Shown here piece by piece: positions 38,201-49,000 of a stretch of 64,000 nt of DNA. Each line of letters opens with the position of its first letter. Position 1 is the stretch's first letter. Source of the DNA: Euglena gracilis (taxonomy: Eukaryota; Euglenida; Euglenophyceae; Euglenales). Under the pieces are notes generated by a model, which had not been told where the DNA came from, made no database searches, and saw nothing but the letters and a program-made list of their open reading frames with translations. The DNA is taken from assembly GCA_039621445.1 (NCBI GenBank), contig CP154954.1:7141425-7205424 (forward strand), read 5' to 3'. The position numbers and the translations under genes are program-made.

Positions 38201-41200
38201 TGAATTTTGAAGCCTTAATATCAGAGATTTCTGAAACAACAGAAGAATGGAAATGGAGAGCAGCGTGTGGAACAGAAGATTGGAAACGGTGAACAGCGTG
38301 TGGAGTTGTCGGGCTCAAGGTGGTGGTGTTGGAAGATATTTCTGAGGTCGAAAAAAGCGTGTCTGTGCATCAGTCAGCTGACACGTCAATTTTCAGCCAA
38401 TGTATGTGCGTCATTTTCGGACTGAATGCTGGGGGTGAAGATCAATTTTAAACGCAGTTTTCCAGGAGAAACCCTGGAAATGCAGCTATTAATTTTTATT
38501 TATTATTTGACGTTTAAGGGGTCATAAATGGTTTTTAACAATGCTTGATTGCCGATGCCTAAATTCGGGTTTAAAATTTCTACAAAATATCTCGCATATA
38601 TGGAGATTTAAACGGCAGCAATGCCCGCACCCCCCCCCCAGTTGCTATGGGCAAGCGGGGGGGGGGTAGGGCACTTTTGACCCGGGGGGGTCAGTAACAC
38701 ACACCCACCCCTCCCCCCCTCTGGCGCCGAAGGCGCCAGGCCCCCAAATTGGTCATTTTCAAGGGAAAATTGGCTTGACCGGCAGGCGACAGGATCCAAA
38801 AACGAGGGGGTGTGCCTGCTGTGGACAGGCTCCCCATACCACGGAACCCCCATGTTGGTAAAAACAAGCCTGGCGCAAGCCAACCAGACAGATGTTTGCA
38901 CAACCCAACCACTTATACAATTTTGCAAACACACTAATTTCAGCTGACACGTACAGCCCAGTTGCGCAAGTGGTCGGTGTGTGCAAATGCACACCAATCA
39001 TTTGCGCAAATGCACACACCGACCACAATTTTTTTGCAAAGACAGGGTTCAAAGCATCGTTTCAGGGTTGGTCACATCTCACCAAACCGTTCCAGCAACA
39101 TCTCATTAATGAGGCAGCCAGCGGAAGATTCTAAAGACACGTGCTGGGTGTTATTTACGCTGTCTGCTGTGATAAACCCCCCAAATCACCCCCCCCCCCC
39201 GAGGTATTATTTTTTCGCCCGAAGTCCCGGCCAGGGGGGTTATTATTTGGGGGGGGGTAATAGCACCCCAAAATTTTCGAAATTTTTCGAAGTCCCAAGG
39301 ACCCAAAATAGCACCCAAAGCCCTCCTTTGGGGTCATTTTTTTGTACTTTCTCATGAAATTCAGCATTTTTGGAGGTCAGATGATCCAGAAAATTCGATT
39401 TTTTTGTAATTTTTTGTCAGAAGTTGTTATTTTTACGTTTTTTTAGGGCAAAATCCGGGTCGTCGGCTTGAGATTGGGGGGTGTCGCCGAAGTTGGACCC
39501 CGAGGGAGGGGTATTATTTGTGTTTATCATTTGCTCTGAGACACCCTAACCGCCAACCGTATTTTCTTCCATCTTCGCGTCTTGGGGAACCACATCACAT
39601 CTTGCTCACATTTTTGTGTTTTTTTTTGGGAGCCAGTTTCCGTCATTTTCATTTTCTTTTGCGCAAATGCACACATCACCAGAAAAAAAATCCTGAAGTG
39701 CGAGATGTGCCGCACAGGTTAGTCCGAATTTTTTTTCTCCGGGCTCATTTGGAATTAATGTGTGTAAATTCTATGTTGTGATCATTCATATCCATAAGAA
39801 GATGTTCGCATTTTCTACAATGTTCAATTAATCGCGTTTTGGCAGAAGAATTTTCCATTTTCATCAAAATTTGTCATTTAATAATGAGAAGGGGGTGGCA
39901 AGTGCAGGGGAAATTTGAGTGCAGAAAAAAGGCAGTTATTTAAGCAGGTTGTTGATTGCTTTGCGATCAATTACCTACAGGTTGAAGTTGCTGTCCGTAC
40001 AAAAATTTTGAGAGTCGAGCCCCCGCAGATCAATGCTTTTAGCCTTGCCCTGGGCATTAATTCAGTTTGTGTCATTGCCAACAGCATTGAAGCATTCCAT
40101 TGCATTCTGCGAGGCCACGCCCTGCGCTTTTCAGAAGAAGGGCTTGTCCGGCCGCAAGGCCCAGCCAGGCTGTTGTCGGACCAAACAGAATGAATGATAA
40201 TGCTGAGAGTTGGAGCACCCCACAGTTCGCGGTCGCTTGTTGTTTGGGGTTGCAGGCGTAGTCAGGACAGGGTTAGGGTTAGGGTCAGGACAGAGGCCCA
40301 CAACCTGTCATGCACCATTCTTGAAAGAAGGTTGACCGGGCCATCCTGCACAGTCGCAGATTTACCGAGGAAGCACCCATGTGCCTCCCCAGAGAACTCG
40401 TTCAACACCAAAAGTGCAGGCAGGCTGTGTGGACTTTTTTGTTTTATTTTTGCATTTGCGACGTGCCACAGCCTGCCGTCGGCCCAGCCCAGTGGCCTCA
40501 CCGCGGAGCGGCCGCCCCAGCCTCGCGGCAGGGGAGGCGGCCACGGCTGCGGGGACAGAGGCCGCAGCTCCACTGGCGGTTCCCACAGGTGCCGCTTCAA
40601 CACACATCGGGTCTGCATTACATCTGAGTGAAGGGCGCATGATGGCCGTATTCAAAAGTACGCTTGAGGTTGTGTCCCAAGTTGGTTGGAGGGTTGAATC
40701 AGGTTGCGGGATATCTGCTGGATGGCTGACGGCTGAGGTGCTGGCTTTTTTTTTCCGCAGAGGGGCCTCACTGCATGCTGCTGCTCGTGGCGGTGAGCTT
40801 GGCGCTGCAGTGGGGGCTCCTGCAGTATGTCCAAGCCGAAGGCACCGTGGCAGAGCACCTCCTCAGCCAGGCACGACCGAGTCCCCACCCCATTCCCCAG
40901 TGTGCTTCGCTGAAATACCCTTGTGAAGCCCACCCCCAAGGGTTATGGTTTGGACTTTCCCCGGAGTGAATGCCTGCCATCAACACCACAGAACAGCGGC
41001 GCCGCGTCCTACAGAATGAGACCAAGGGCTAGGCAGACCGTTGATTTGTTTTTGGCTCACCCCCTGGAGGGGGGTCGGCAAGGAGTTGCCAAAAGTTCCC
41101 CACGTGACATTGACACCACAAGAATAACTTTTACAGAAATGGTCCAAAGCCATCATTATTTTCGATATTTGGGTGGACTGTCTGGACTTCTTGTGAGGCC

Positions 41201-44200
41201 TCTTGTCATTCAGTAATGGTATTCCCCCGACCTTTTTTCTGACCGAACGCAGCTTTTGTCCCCCCCAGTTTGGCTTCCCAGTTCGCTGTCGGACGCGTAC
41301 CAACAAATGCCGGCTTCCAACCCCCGCCGGGTGTCCCTCCCTTGCGGGGACCGCTGGGCTGCGGGCGGAGCTCCGCCAGCGCCACGCGTGGACCGCCCAG
41401 GCGGCCGCAGCGCTGGGGCCCGACCCGGCGGCCGCGGAGGGGGCGGGGCCGCTGGACGTCGCCGCCCTGCAGCGGGCCGTGCGGGCCGCAATCACCCGGG
41501 GCCCCTGCCCCCTCGGCTGCCCCTCGGCCCCCGCGCAAACTGCCCCCTCCCTCCCAGAGGCGGGTTCTAATGGGAAGCGGACTCTGAGGAACATACAAAA
41601 CACCATTTTTTCGCTGGACTTTCGGGAGGGAGCAGTGCCTGCCTGGGGTTTATTTAGTAGCCCGCTCCACACTTCTCGCCTGCTCAAAGCTGCTTCTCCA
41701 AATTGAAGCATTTCTCATTTTCTTGTGAAGTGTGGACCCATTTGATGTCAACCATGAAGCGCCGACAGGCTTTGGTGGGGGGTACCACTGGGGTGAAAGG
41801 CTCCCCAGTCAATTTGTGGGCCACCCCAATTCCCCCCAATATCTCCCGCTCCTTGTCCAAGACCAGGAACTAAGAGGAAGTCTTATTTCTAACGCAGGAG
41901 GATGTGGAATGGAATGGAAAGGAAACGCAAACGGATGGCAAATGCATTTTTTTCTGTAACAATTTTGTACTGCATTGACAACTTTTCGTGGCCAAATCAT
42001 CCAAACGTAAGGGGAATTTATCTTGTGTCATTGCTTGGGTGGCAGGATCGATTTTATCTTGTCCCAGGCTTCCGTCACAACAGAAAGAAACAAAGTTCCA
42101 CGAATGTGACGTTGCCGTTGGTGTGCGTTCACTTGTCTTCCAGGCATACCTTTCTTTTCACTGTTTTTTTGCACCATTCTTCTGTTTATTTAATATTTCA
42201 TCTTTTGCATTTTTGTTCATTGTTTATTTATTTTCCCATTTTGTTTTTTACACCTTCTTTAATTTGGAAATCTGAGTTGACTAGTATTGCCCAGTGCATA
42301 AATATATTGTTAGCATCCTGTTTTTCCCAGTGCATAAATATATTGTTAGCCTCCTGCAAAAGTATGAGTTTGCAGGGGCCTGGGTTCTTTTTAAGCCAGA
42401 GAACCACCCCGGGGAGGGAGGGGTGGGTGCAGGGGTTTTTTTTTTTAGTCTTGGACCCCCGTGGGGGGGAGTAGGGGTGGGTGGGTCCACACAGAGGGGG
42501 GTGGGATACACTTCTCAGCGCCAAAGGCGCCGAAAATTTTTGAAAAGGGTGCTATTTTTAGCATTTTCCGCAGTTTTTTTTTGGCCATTTCGGGTGAAAG
42601 TGGGTTGGGTCCCCTGGGACCCCCCCCCCCCAGGGGTGGGTGGGTGGGGGGACCCCCCCCCCCGGTCTTAAAAAATACCCTGGGTGCGTGGGAAGCCTAG
42701 CACCCCTGGGGGGGGGTCCCAGGCTGGAGGGGTTTCGGCGCGAAGCGCCAAAATTTTTAGGGAAATGCCCTCAGACGGCCCGATTTGGGGGGGGGTCCCC
42801 CCTGGGTTCGGCACCCAGGCTGGGTGGTTGGAGGGTTTTGGAACCGCCCCTCCCCCTGGAGTCTTAAAAAAGAACCCTGGAAGGGACCCGACTACAACGT
42901 CCTGGCGCCCTGCGAAGGACGAGCCCCGCCAGCCGCGATCCCCAGCCATTCCACACAGACCCTGCCCCTCTCCGTTCGATCAAATCGCCCCTTGCGGGCT
43001 TCTTGCATGTGTGTGTGTGTGGGTGTGGGTGTGTGGGTGTGGGTGTGTGCGTGTGTGCGCATGCATGTGTCTGCATTATCATATGGTCCAATTTTGAGTT
43101 CGTTTGAAGTCATCAAAATGTCATAAATTTATAGAATCGCCAGCCTCCGGCCCTCTGACGGCCGATGTCCCATTTCGTTTGTTGTGTTTTGTTTTCTTGC
43201 GCATTTGCGGAATGGAACGCGAGTTTTTTTTTTTTGTGGTTTTTGCGCACTGGCCCTCTGTCTTCACCGTTTTATGGTGGTAAAACCCAGCGGGAAGGGC
43301 CACGTTTTGGTATTGATTGACAACATCAATGGTTTTGCAAAATGGGAGTCCTGGTATGGACACCAGGCGGTGATGATGTTGGCTTACAGCCCCGCAGAAG
43401 TTTTTGAGTTTGTTTGCGAAAGGAGTGTATGTGTTTTTTTCAGGTTGCAACGCATTGTCAAAGAACTCTGAAAACTCTCGAGGATTTTCACCAGTTACCA
43501 TTTGGGCTCGGTAGCAGGTCCATAACCTCTCAGGCCTTTGCGTCCGTAACCTCTGCACAAGTCGCCAAGCTGTATGGTAGCACGCCCTCCCGTCTTCAAT
43601 TTCTGAAGGCAGCTCGCCGGGGCCACACTCGCTGTTGAAAACAACCCCTGGGCTTTAAACCGTCTTTGTAATGATGTTTGCAGCGCACTGGACTTATGTT
43701 GTGGCACCGGTCATGCTCCTGGAGACAAGAATGGTGTCAAAAATAATTGCTAAAATTTTTTGGGGCCGTACAAATCTTTATGCTCAACAAACATACAAAT
43801 TTTTATGCTCCGGATTGTATTCACTCCAGCTCCATATGAATCCAGGAGAGGAATTCAAGAACAAGAAAGGTAAACAGTGGAAACACAGTGTCGAGTTCTC
43901 TGTACAGCATATCCAAGATTCAAATAGAATGACTGTGGCGGTTCAACATACACCCCTCTGAGCGCAGATAGTTTATAAGTCAGTTGATATTTGTCTCAGC
44001 AAGTTCTTGGTCAACCAGTTTCTTGTTCCCCGGAGGTCTTCGTTGCAAGAACATGCTTTTCTATGGCGGTTTTGAAAGGAACAAGAGGTTTGCGTATCCA
44101 CATTGTACCACCCGTCACCCTCTCACCAAGGCCAAGTGAGAAAGCATCCAAAGAGCCATGGCCAGATGGGAAGGAAAGATTTTGAAGAAGAAAAACAGGC

Positions 44201-44760
44201 AAAAAGTAACAAATCAAAAATGCTTGGGTTTTTTTTATTTTAATTTTCCGGGTACGTTATCTTTGTCGTTATCTCTTAGGGTAAAATATTTGGGAGGATC
44301 AAAAATTTTGAATGATTTGGATGTATTATTTCTTACTTGAGATCAAGTATGATTGAGATCTATTGATTTCCTTCAATTTCCCCATGGATGTAATTCTGGC
44401 CAACTCAGCCCGTTTTGCGAAATGGTTCCCCCCCCAAATAGGTGCCTCGTTACTGGAACCATCTTTTTTTGGCTCACCCCCCCCCACCGGGGTATTTGGG
44501 GGCAAGGGCCTGCCAGGGTAATTGGGGGTTTGAATGCCGGCAACCCATCTCGCGGTCTGCATCGTTTTACACGAAGGGCCCGGCCTGGCCTCTCCCCCTC
44601 CCCCACCGCCGACGCATTGCTGCTCCTTGCCCGCCAGCAACAGCAGCTCACCACCGCATTGCTCCTCGTGGCGGCCGGGGGCGTCGCCACGCTGTGGACC
44701 CTCCTCCTGGTGGGCGTGGGCTACGCCGTGCACCGCTACTACAGCCAGCCTGCCACGTGA
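25536..44760 (+). CDS. GRAM-VASt domain protein, GRAMD1/Aster/Lam type (multi-exon)
   Basis: Proteins of this type sit in the ER at membrane contacts; GRAM binds the partner membrane and VASt moves sterol. Exons: 25536-25709, 26322-26435, 27261-27428, 27725-27961, 28251-28278, 31689-31777, 31953-32102, 33710-33841, 35095-35224, 36558-36706 (end uncertain), 40472-40588, 40761-40860, 41367-41478, 44638-44760. Phases match at every junction except around the 36.5/40.5 kb step. GRAM is recognised by LPVPEPLVEDFACAYQK, QGRMYV, FYSML and FFTSFLTRDK. VASt is recognised by YGDCFRAETLLCW and LHFVKSTMMRRIIE. Two hydrophobic helices follow near the C terminus. The start codon is not found. About 470 residues are covered. 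The family is firm; membership of the last three exons is likely but inferred from phase and membrane helices. Confidence 0.85.
26322..26435 (+). CDS. Aster-like exon: GRAM domain, first part
   Basis: Acceptor GGTGCAG, donor CGG|GTGTGT, 38 codons. Encodes RLFELPVPEPLVEDFACAYQ and KSFLRQGRMYVLR, matching the start of GRAM (F..LP..E.L..D..C..Q+..L.QGR.Y). Confidence 0.9.
27261..27428 (+). CDS. Aster-like exon: GRAM domain, second part
   Basis: Acceptor CACGTCAG, donor AAG|GTGTGT, 56 codons. Encodes CHLAFYSML, IQAIREAKTLDLFNNAITV and THFFTSFLTRDK, the core strands of GRAM. Confidence 0.92.
27725..27961 (+). CDS. Aster-like exon: end of GRAM and acidic linker
   Basis: Acceptor TGGCAG, donor GGG|GTGTGC, 79 codons. 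YVFGTASEILNIWQQHIG is the last GRAM helix; a polar linker rich in Ala, Ser, Asp and Glu (GSSSDNEG) follows. Confidence 0.85.
28251..28278 (+). CDS. Aster-like small exon (SSQEVAEEQ)
   Basis: Acceptor TTGCTTGCAG, donor C|GTGCAG. Nine codons plus one base. Phase matches both neighbours, giving Arg at the join with the VASt exon. Accepted on phase and placement only. Confidence 0.5.
28279..31688. other. Long intron of the Aster-like gene
   Basis: About 3.4 kb with no supported exon. Contains long poly-C or poly-G runs and A-rich tracts, and short GGCCATTTTCGG-type strings. Confidence 0.5.
31689..31777 (+). CDS. Aster-like exon: start of VASt domain
   Basis: Acceptor CTGTGCAG. Encodes VRLEDVFAALFDSSSAFFTN and KHLHPGPPG, matching the VASt opening (xxLFxxxSxFFxxxH). 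The right edge is a non-conventional junction. Confidence 0.8.
31778..31952 (+). other. Non-conventional intron in the VASt region
   Basis: Starts ATACAGTGCC and ends TGCACTGGACGG. CAG is at +4 to +6 and CTG at -8 to -6. CAGTGC (31781-31786) pairs perfectly with GCACTG (31942-31947). No GT or AG is at the ends, and both flanking exons stay in phase 0. Confidence 0.8.
31953..32102 (+). CDS. Aster-like exon: VASt domain
   Basis: Fifty codons; donor CAG|GTGAGC. Encodes ATQYSPGPKPRRCLWSAYHQ then GDKVVEVQEWAERSL, a plausible VASt strand pair with the conserved Trp. Confidence 0.7.
33710..33841 (+). CDS. Aster-like exon: VASt domain
   Basis: Acceptor TTTTCCGCAG, donor GAG|GTTGCC, 44 codons. Encodes KRTWVSAYEHHAFYYLQLPE and VVQSATRTPE, the strand before the conserved (P/M)YGD motif in the next exon. 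Confidence 0.85.
35095..35224 (+). CDS. Aster-like exon: VASt YGD motif
   Basis: Acceptor TGTCTTTAG, donor G|GTGTGT running straight into a (GT)n tract. Encodes VMYGDCFRAETLLCWREV and LHFVKSTMMRRII, the most diagnostic VASt block (PYGDxFxxExxW...FxKSxxxxxxIE). Confidence 0.93.
35225..35254. repeat. (GT)n at a splice donor
   Basis: About 15 GT units begin at the donor itself, so the 5' splice site lies inside the microsatellite. Confidence 0.9.
35551..35614. repeat. (CCCA)n microsatellite
   Basis: About 15 CCCA or ACCC units in an intron of the Aster-like gene. Confidence 0.9.
36558..36706 (+). CDS. Aster-like exon: end of VASt domain
   Basis: Acceptor CTGGTCAG; the first AG completes a Glu codon with the G carried from the preceding exon, giving RRIIE as the family requires. 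Encodes SKALAELARSYDLWLEVALG. The right edge could be ATG|GTGACG (36622) or GAG|GTGTGG (36706). Confidence 0.8.
36707..40471. other. Long intron of the Aster-like gene
   Basis: About 3.8 kb; no firm exon. Contains a TATATG/CATACA tract (36950-37015) and several GCGCAAATGCACACA strings (about 38130, 38985, 39000, 39660). A small exon may be missing here, because the phases on either side do not join directly. Confidence 0.4.
40268..40290. repeat. Interstitial telomere-like repeat
   Basis: Three and a half units close to GTTAGG (AGGGTTAGGGTTAGGGTCAGG). Too short to mean a chromosome end. Confidence 0.4.
40472..40588 (+). CDS. Aster-like exon: Ala/Pro-rich linker
   Basis: Acceptor GTGCCACAG, donor ACAG|GTGCCG. 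The frame in phase with the next exon reads SPVASPRSGRPSLAAGEAAT and AAGTEAAAPLAVPT. Low complexity, so this is supported by splice sites and phase rather than homology. Confidence 0.55.
40761..40860 (+). CDS. Aster-like exon: membrane helix
   Basis: Acceptor TTTTTTCCGCAG. Encodes MLLLVAVSLALQWGLLQYVQ, then AEGTVAEHL. A single ER membrane helix near the C terminus is typical of GRAMD1/Lam proteins. The right edge is a non-conventional junction. Confidence 0.7.
40861..41366 (+). other. Non-conventional intron
   Basis: Starts CCTCAGCCA and ends GGGCTGCGGGC. CAG at +4 to +6, CTG at -8 to -6, with CAGCC (40864-40868) pairing to GGCTG (41357-41361). It joins CT to G (Leu) and keeps the frame on both sides. 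Confidence 0.65.
41367..41478 (+). CDS. Aster-like exon: helical Ala-rich segment
   Basis: Encodes ELRQRHAWTAQAAAALGPDP and GPLDVAALQRA; donor GCC|GTGCGG. Likely a lumenal or cytosolic helix between two membrane segments. Phase joins both neighbours. Confidence 0.6.
43010..43066. repeat. (GT)n/(GGGTGT) microsatellite
   Basis: Imperfect GT-rich tract in an intron. Confidence 0.85.
44638..44760 (+). CDS. Aster-like last exon: second membrane helix and stop
   Basis: Acceptor GCCCGCCAG, phase 0 with the preceding exon. Encodes QQQLTTALLLVAAGGVATLW, TLLLVGVGYAVHRYYSQPAT and TGA at 44758-44760. The C-terminal helix is strongly hydrophobic. It could belong to a separate small gene, but no ATG lies nearby. 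Confidence 0.65.
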   Translation, partial: QQQLTTALLLVAAGGVATLWTLLLVGVGYAVHRYYSQPAT

Positions 44761-45914
44761 CCAGGACACAGACCGGTCACACAGTCAAACATGGTCGGTC
44801 TCCCTCCCTTCTGTTCTGTTCTGCTCCTTCCTGCCTGAGCTATCAGCTTTTTTGGCAGCATGAGAGACACCGCGTCGCACTCCATAAAGTGCCACCTCTC
44901 AATTCAATGGCTAGAACGGTTATGTCTCTCCCCTTCCTCTGCGACGTCTGCCGTTCACACTTTTGTACATCCTTTGTCCAACGATGATTCAACGATGATG
45001 CCACCCCCTTCAACGCACATCTGAGAATTTGCTGCCTAGAACTCCATCACACTGGATGAGAGCCGATGAAACTTTGTCAATTCTTGGTCAAGAAATTATT
45101 TATCCCTCAAGTCCTCCCGTGGGAATGTCATCTGGTCATACAATCATTTAATCGCTGGCCGACCCCCCCCCCCATAGGGTGACTGGTTTTTTCAGATGGC
45201 TGACTGTTTCTTTGGCCCGGACCCCCCCCTCCGCTAAAGTGACCTGCCGCCGAAGGATTCGGAAAATGTGATCAAATTTCCCTTGGATTCCAAAGTGGCT
45301 GACCCCCTGAGTGTTGAGGCTGACTGGTTTTCCAGAAGAAAGTGAGCGACTTCTTTTTGGAATGGTGGAAGTGCCCCCCCCCCCCGGTGGTCTGGTCGTT
45401 TGTCAGAGTTTACCTTGGATCTCAAAGGATGTTTCCAACTTGCAAACCTGTGAAGATGTCAGCGTCCTAAGTGCTCAGTGGACTGAAACTGAAACTGAGG
45501 CGAAAGCTGCCAAATGTTCATATGCAAGCCTCCTCCCTCCTTTGGGGGTGGGGTGAAGTGGATTAGGGCGTTTTTTTCTTTTTGGTGCAAAGCGCCAGAA
45601 TTTTTGAAACATTGAAACTGACACCCAAGAAGTGCTTCCACTCCCTCCGGGGTCGTAGGTGGTACCCCTGGGTGGGTGGGTGGGTGGGTGGGTGGGTGGG
45701 GGACTCCCTCTCCCCCTCCCCAAGTCGAAGAAGAAACACCTCGTCGCAGAAAAAGAAAAGAGTTGAAAATGGGACCGAGTTCAAAGTACAAGTACAAGTA
45801 CAAGTAAACATGCCACCTGACCACACGTTAAACATATCACGGCCCATTCCCCACCACGTCGTCCACGCTCGCCTCCTCGCACAGTGCGTCCATCTCCCCT
45901 CCAACACACCCGAA
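44761..45914. other. Interval between Aster-like and MGST3-like genes
   Basis: No exon seen. Contains a (TGGG)n tract at 45668-45702. CTCGCACAG at 45872-45880 could be a spliced-leader acceptor 34 bases before the MGST3-like ATG. Confidence 0.35.
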
Positions 45915-46045
45915 ATGGCTGTCTCCATTCCGGACGAGTATGGGTACGTGGTGCTGGTGATCGGCCTCTCCTGGTTCCTCAACCTGTACCTGATGACCCT
46001 CGTGATGAACGCCCGCAAGAAGTACAATGTGCCATACCCGGCGCT
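45915..46045 (+). CDS. MGST3-like exon 1
   Basis: Starts ATG at 45915 and ends at CT|GTATGC, a good ordinary donor. Encodes helix 1 and the basic ARKKY loop. A divergent copy of its first 23 codons is at 63716. Confidence 0.92.
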
Positions 46046-49000
46046 GTATGCCGCCCATGGGTTCTCCCTAAACACCATCTTCCTCACAACCATCTTTCTG
46101 CACGATAGCTTACAGCTTTTCAGTTCTGTTGCACATGTGTGAGGTGGGACCCTGTGGGACCGTTTGGGCATATTAAATACATGGCTCATGTGATGTGAAG
46201 GTGTGGAATGGGGTGATTTGTTTCCAGACTGTTTCGAGGCCACCTTAATTTTTCAATTTTGGTCGTCCATCTCATGGTAAACGCCCCGATTCGCTCTGAA
46301 CTGCTCACGTGGCTCAACAGTCACGTGGTAAGGGCCCCACACCCTTTGGCACAGGGCAAGTGAACCAATGTTCAAGGTGTTTTTGGGCACCAATAAGTAG
46401 CATTGGAGGCATTTGGCCAGTAGGAAGGGTGGCACGCCAAACCTGGTGTGCCACCAAACGAAGATATGGAGGTGGGAAACGTGGATTCGAATATGGAGAC
46501 GGACTGGTTCCGTTCCATGTTAACACAACCAAAAAAATCAGATGCCAGTTAAGAAAAGTTCTGCAACAAAAGTCTATTTTTACCCATTCACTCAAAATAT
46601 CCAACCTCTCCCCCCCCTGTGCGCAGAGGGCCTCCCCATTACCATCATTTTGCCTGGTCGGAGAGTGACGAAAATGTTGGGAGGGTTTGGAAAGCAGTCA
46701 CTGGACTCATTTTCCTGGGGCACCTGGGCTTTCAGATTCATTGGGGGCCCTGCCAAGGTGGGACGGGCCCATGCCGGGACAGGGAGCACAAGGAGCATGA
46801 GAAGTTCAACTCCGTCCAGCGCGCTCACCAAGGCCAGGGCCGGCTGGGGAATGACTCACTGTGGCAGACACCCTCCCCCTACCGAAGCGTCATCCCTCTC
46901 ACCGGCGTCTGGAACCAGCCCCACTGCCAATTCCTGCCCCCACCCCCCCCCCCTATTGATGGGCCAGCTGGGACTCCCAGATCACAGCAACCAACCAACC
47001 TTGTCAACCTTGATTTGTGGTGCTCTTCGCATAATTTCAAATTTGAATGAAATCTTGTCTCATCCCCATGGCTTAACTGGCCTTGGTCGGGGTCATAAAT
47101 TGCACACATTTCCGCCCCTCTAGCTGCTCGGCCACCCCTTCCTGTCCAAGCTGCCCTGGACGCAATACGCTGGAGTCATGGGGGCCCGTCCAGATCCTAA
47201 TGTTGGTAGACGGGCTGCTGTTCCCCGAGGGGGCCGCCGAGTGTGGGCACTGGTCTGGGGCATCATCAGGGGGTTTAAATTTGGGCAGCGGGAATGGGTG
47301 TTACTGATTCACGGTCTATTTTGGGGGTTAACGCCAAATTGCTAACTCTTTAACTGTAATTCCTGACAATTGTATATTAGGTACTGGAAAGCTGGCATTC
47401 ACCAACCACACCATTCAGATATTTATTTGTTCCAAAAACCAATGGGTTGTGAAAGTCAGTGAAATGTTAATCGAGATCGGATTTGCCATATTTGTCTTGA
47501 GCTGGGAAAAATATATATAAGTGTAGTGATAGCCAGGAGTTGTTTCCTTCCATCTCCGTGGGAATTGTGTGTTGTCGCCAGCATAGATTCACTTAATGGC
47601 TCCCCGGGGGTGGGAGCATTTTCCTGGCCAAAATTCACCCACCCACTTTTTCGAAACCCCACACACCCACGACCCCCCTGGGCCCACCACCCACCCACCC
47701 ACCCACCCACCCACTCCAGCCAAAATCGACCGAAAACGCCAAAAAAAATTTCCGGCTTGGCCTTCGACCAGGCAAAAATTGGATCCGTGGTGCACCCCAC
47801 CCCGACCGTGACAAATTGGCTTGTGCTGGGAAGCCTGACAATTTCCCAGGCTTTTCCAATGATTATTGGGCTTTGACAGCCGGGGAGGGGGGGCTGGCAA
47901 TCTGTTCACGTATGAGCACAGGTGGGAAAAAGACAAATCCAAGGAGGGCAATTCTCAAATCTACACTCATTTTGTGATGTAAAGACCGTAGAAACGCATG
48001 GGGATGCACAGCAACAGCAGTGCTTGACAGCCCGCAATGGAGATGCTTCCGCACCGCGTGCACCGCGTGGCGCACCGCGTGCACTGCGTGAGAAGATCAT
48101 TTCCAAATGTAAAAATTTCACAAATTTCCACCAGTACCCCATCTGCAGTTGATTTCCGTTCTCTTTTTCGCCTGTTTTCCTGCCAACCAGCAACTTTTGG
48201 CCTGTTTGGCCATTTTGGACCACGTTTGGCCACTTTGGGCTGAATTTGGCAATTTAGACCACTTTTGTCTGTTTGCATTCATTTTTGCTTCATTTATGCC
48301 AATTCTTTGTTTTTTTGCACATTTGTAGCCATTTTAGACCATTTCTGACTGCTTTTACCCATTTTTTGCCACTTTTTTTGGCCTTTTTTGGCCATTTTGT
48401 GGTCACTAGCACAGACTCGGTGACCATGGGTGCAGGTTTGCTGAGATGTGGAGGCAAAACCAGGTGATTTGGGCCAAAAACACCCAAAAATGACCAAATT
48501 CGCTCAAAAAGCTTTTTTATTACAATTTTGTAATCGATAGGCACTTTTGCGGGTGTTTTTCTCTCATTCAGTCATTTTAGGTTGTACCTGATTCTTGTCA
48601 CGCAGTGCACGCGGTGCGAAACACGCGGTGCGGAAGCATCCCCAATGAAATTTCTCTGAGATGCTGAAACACCCGAAAGTTACCACGGACCTTTAAGGTC
48701 CAAAAAAGTATGAAAATACTGATTTTTGTTGGGTTTTGAGACCCAGAAATAAAGAAATAATAATAATAACATCGGTTTATTTTAATTCACCCATGGCCCA
48801 AAGTGCTGAAGAAGCTTTTTTTTGTTTTTCGGAAGCCAAAAAGTGAAGTTTTTTTTGATACTGAGTCGGCCCAGAAAATAAAGGCCCTCCAAATTTGCGA
48901 CCCTCCTGGACAGTCTTCTTGTTAACTCAGAAGACCCCCCCAGGGGGGAGGCAGGGTTGGTGGGTTCAGTTTGGGGGACGCACCCCCCCCCCGGCCCAGG

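Noticed and set aside
40268-40290. Chromosome end
   Set aside because: Only about three telomere-like units, inside an intron of a gene that continues on both sides.
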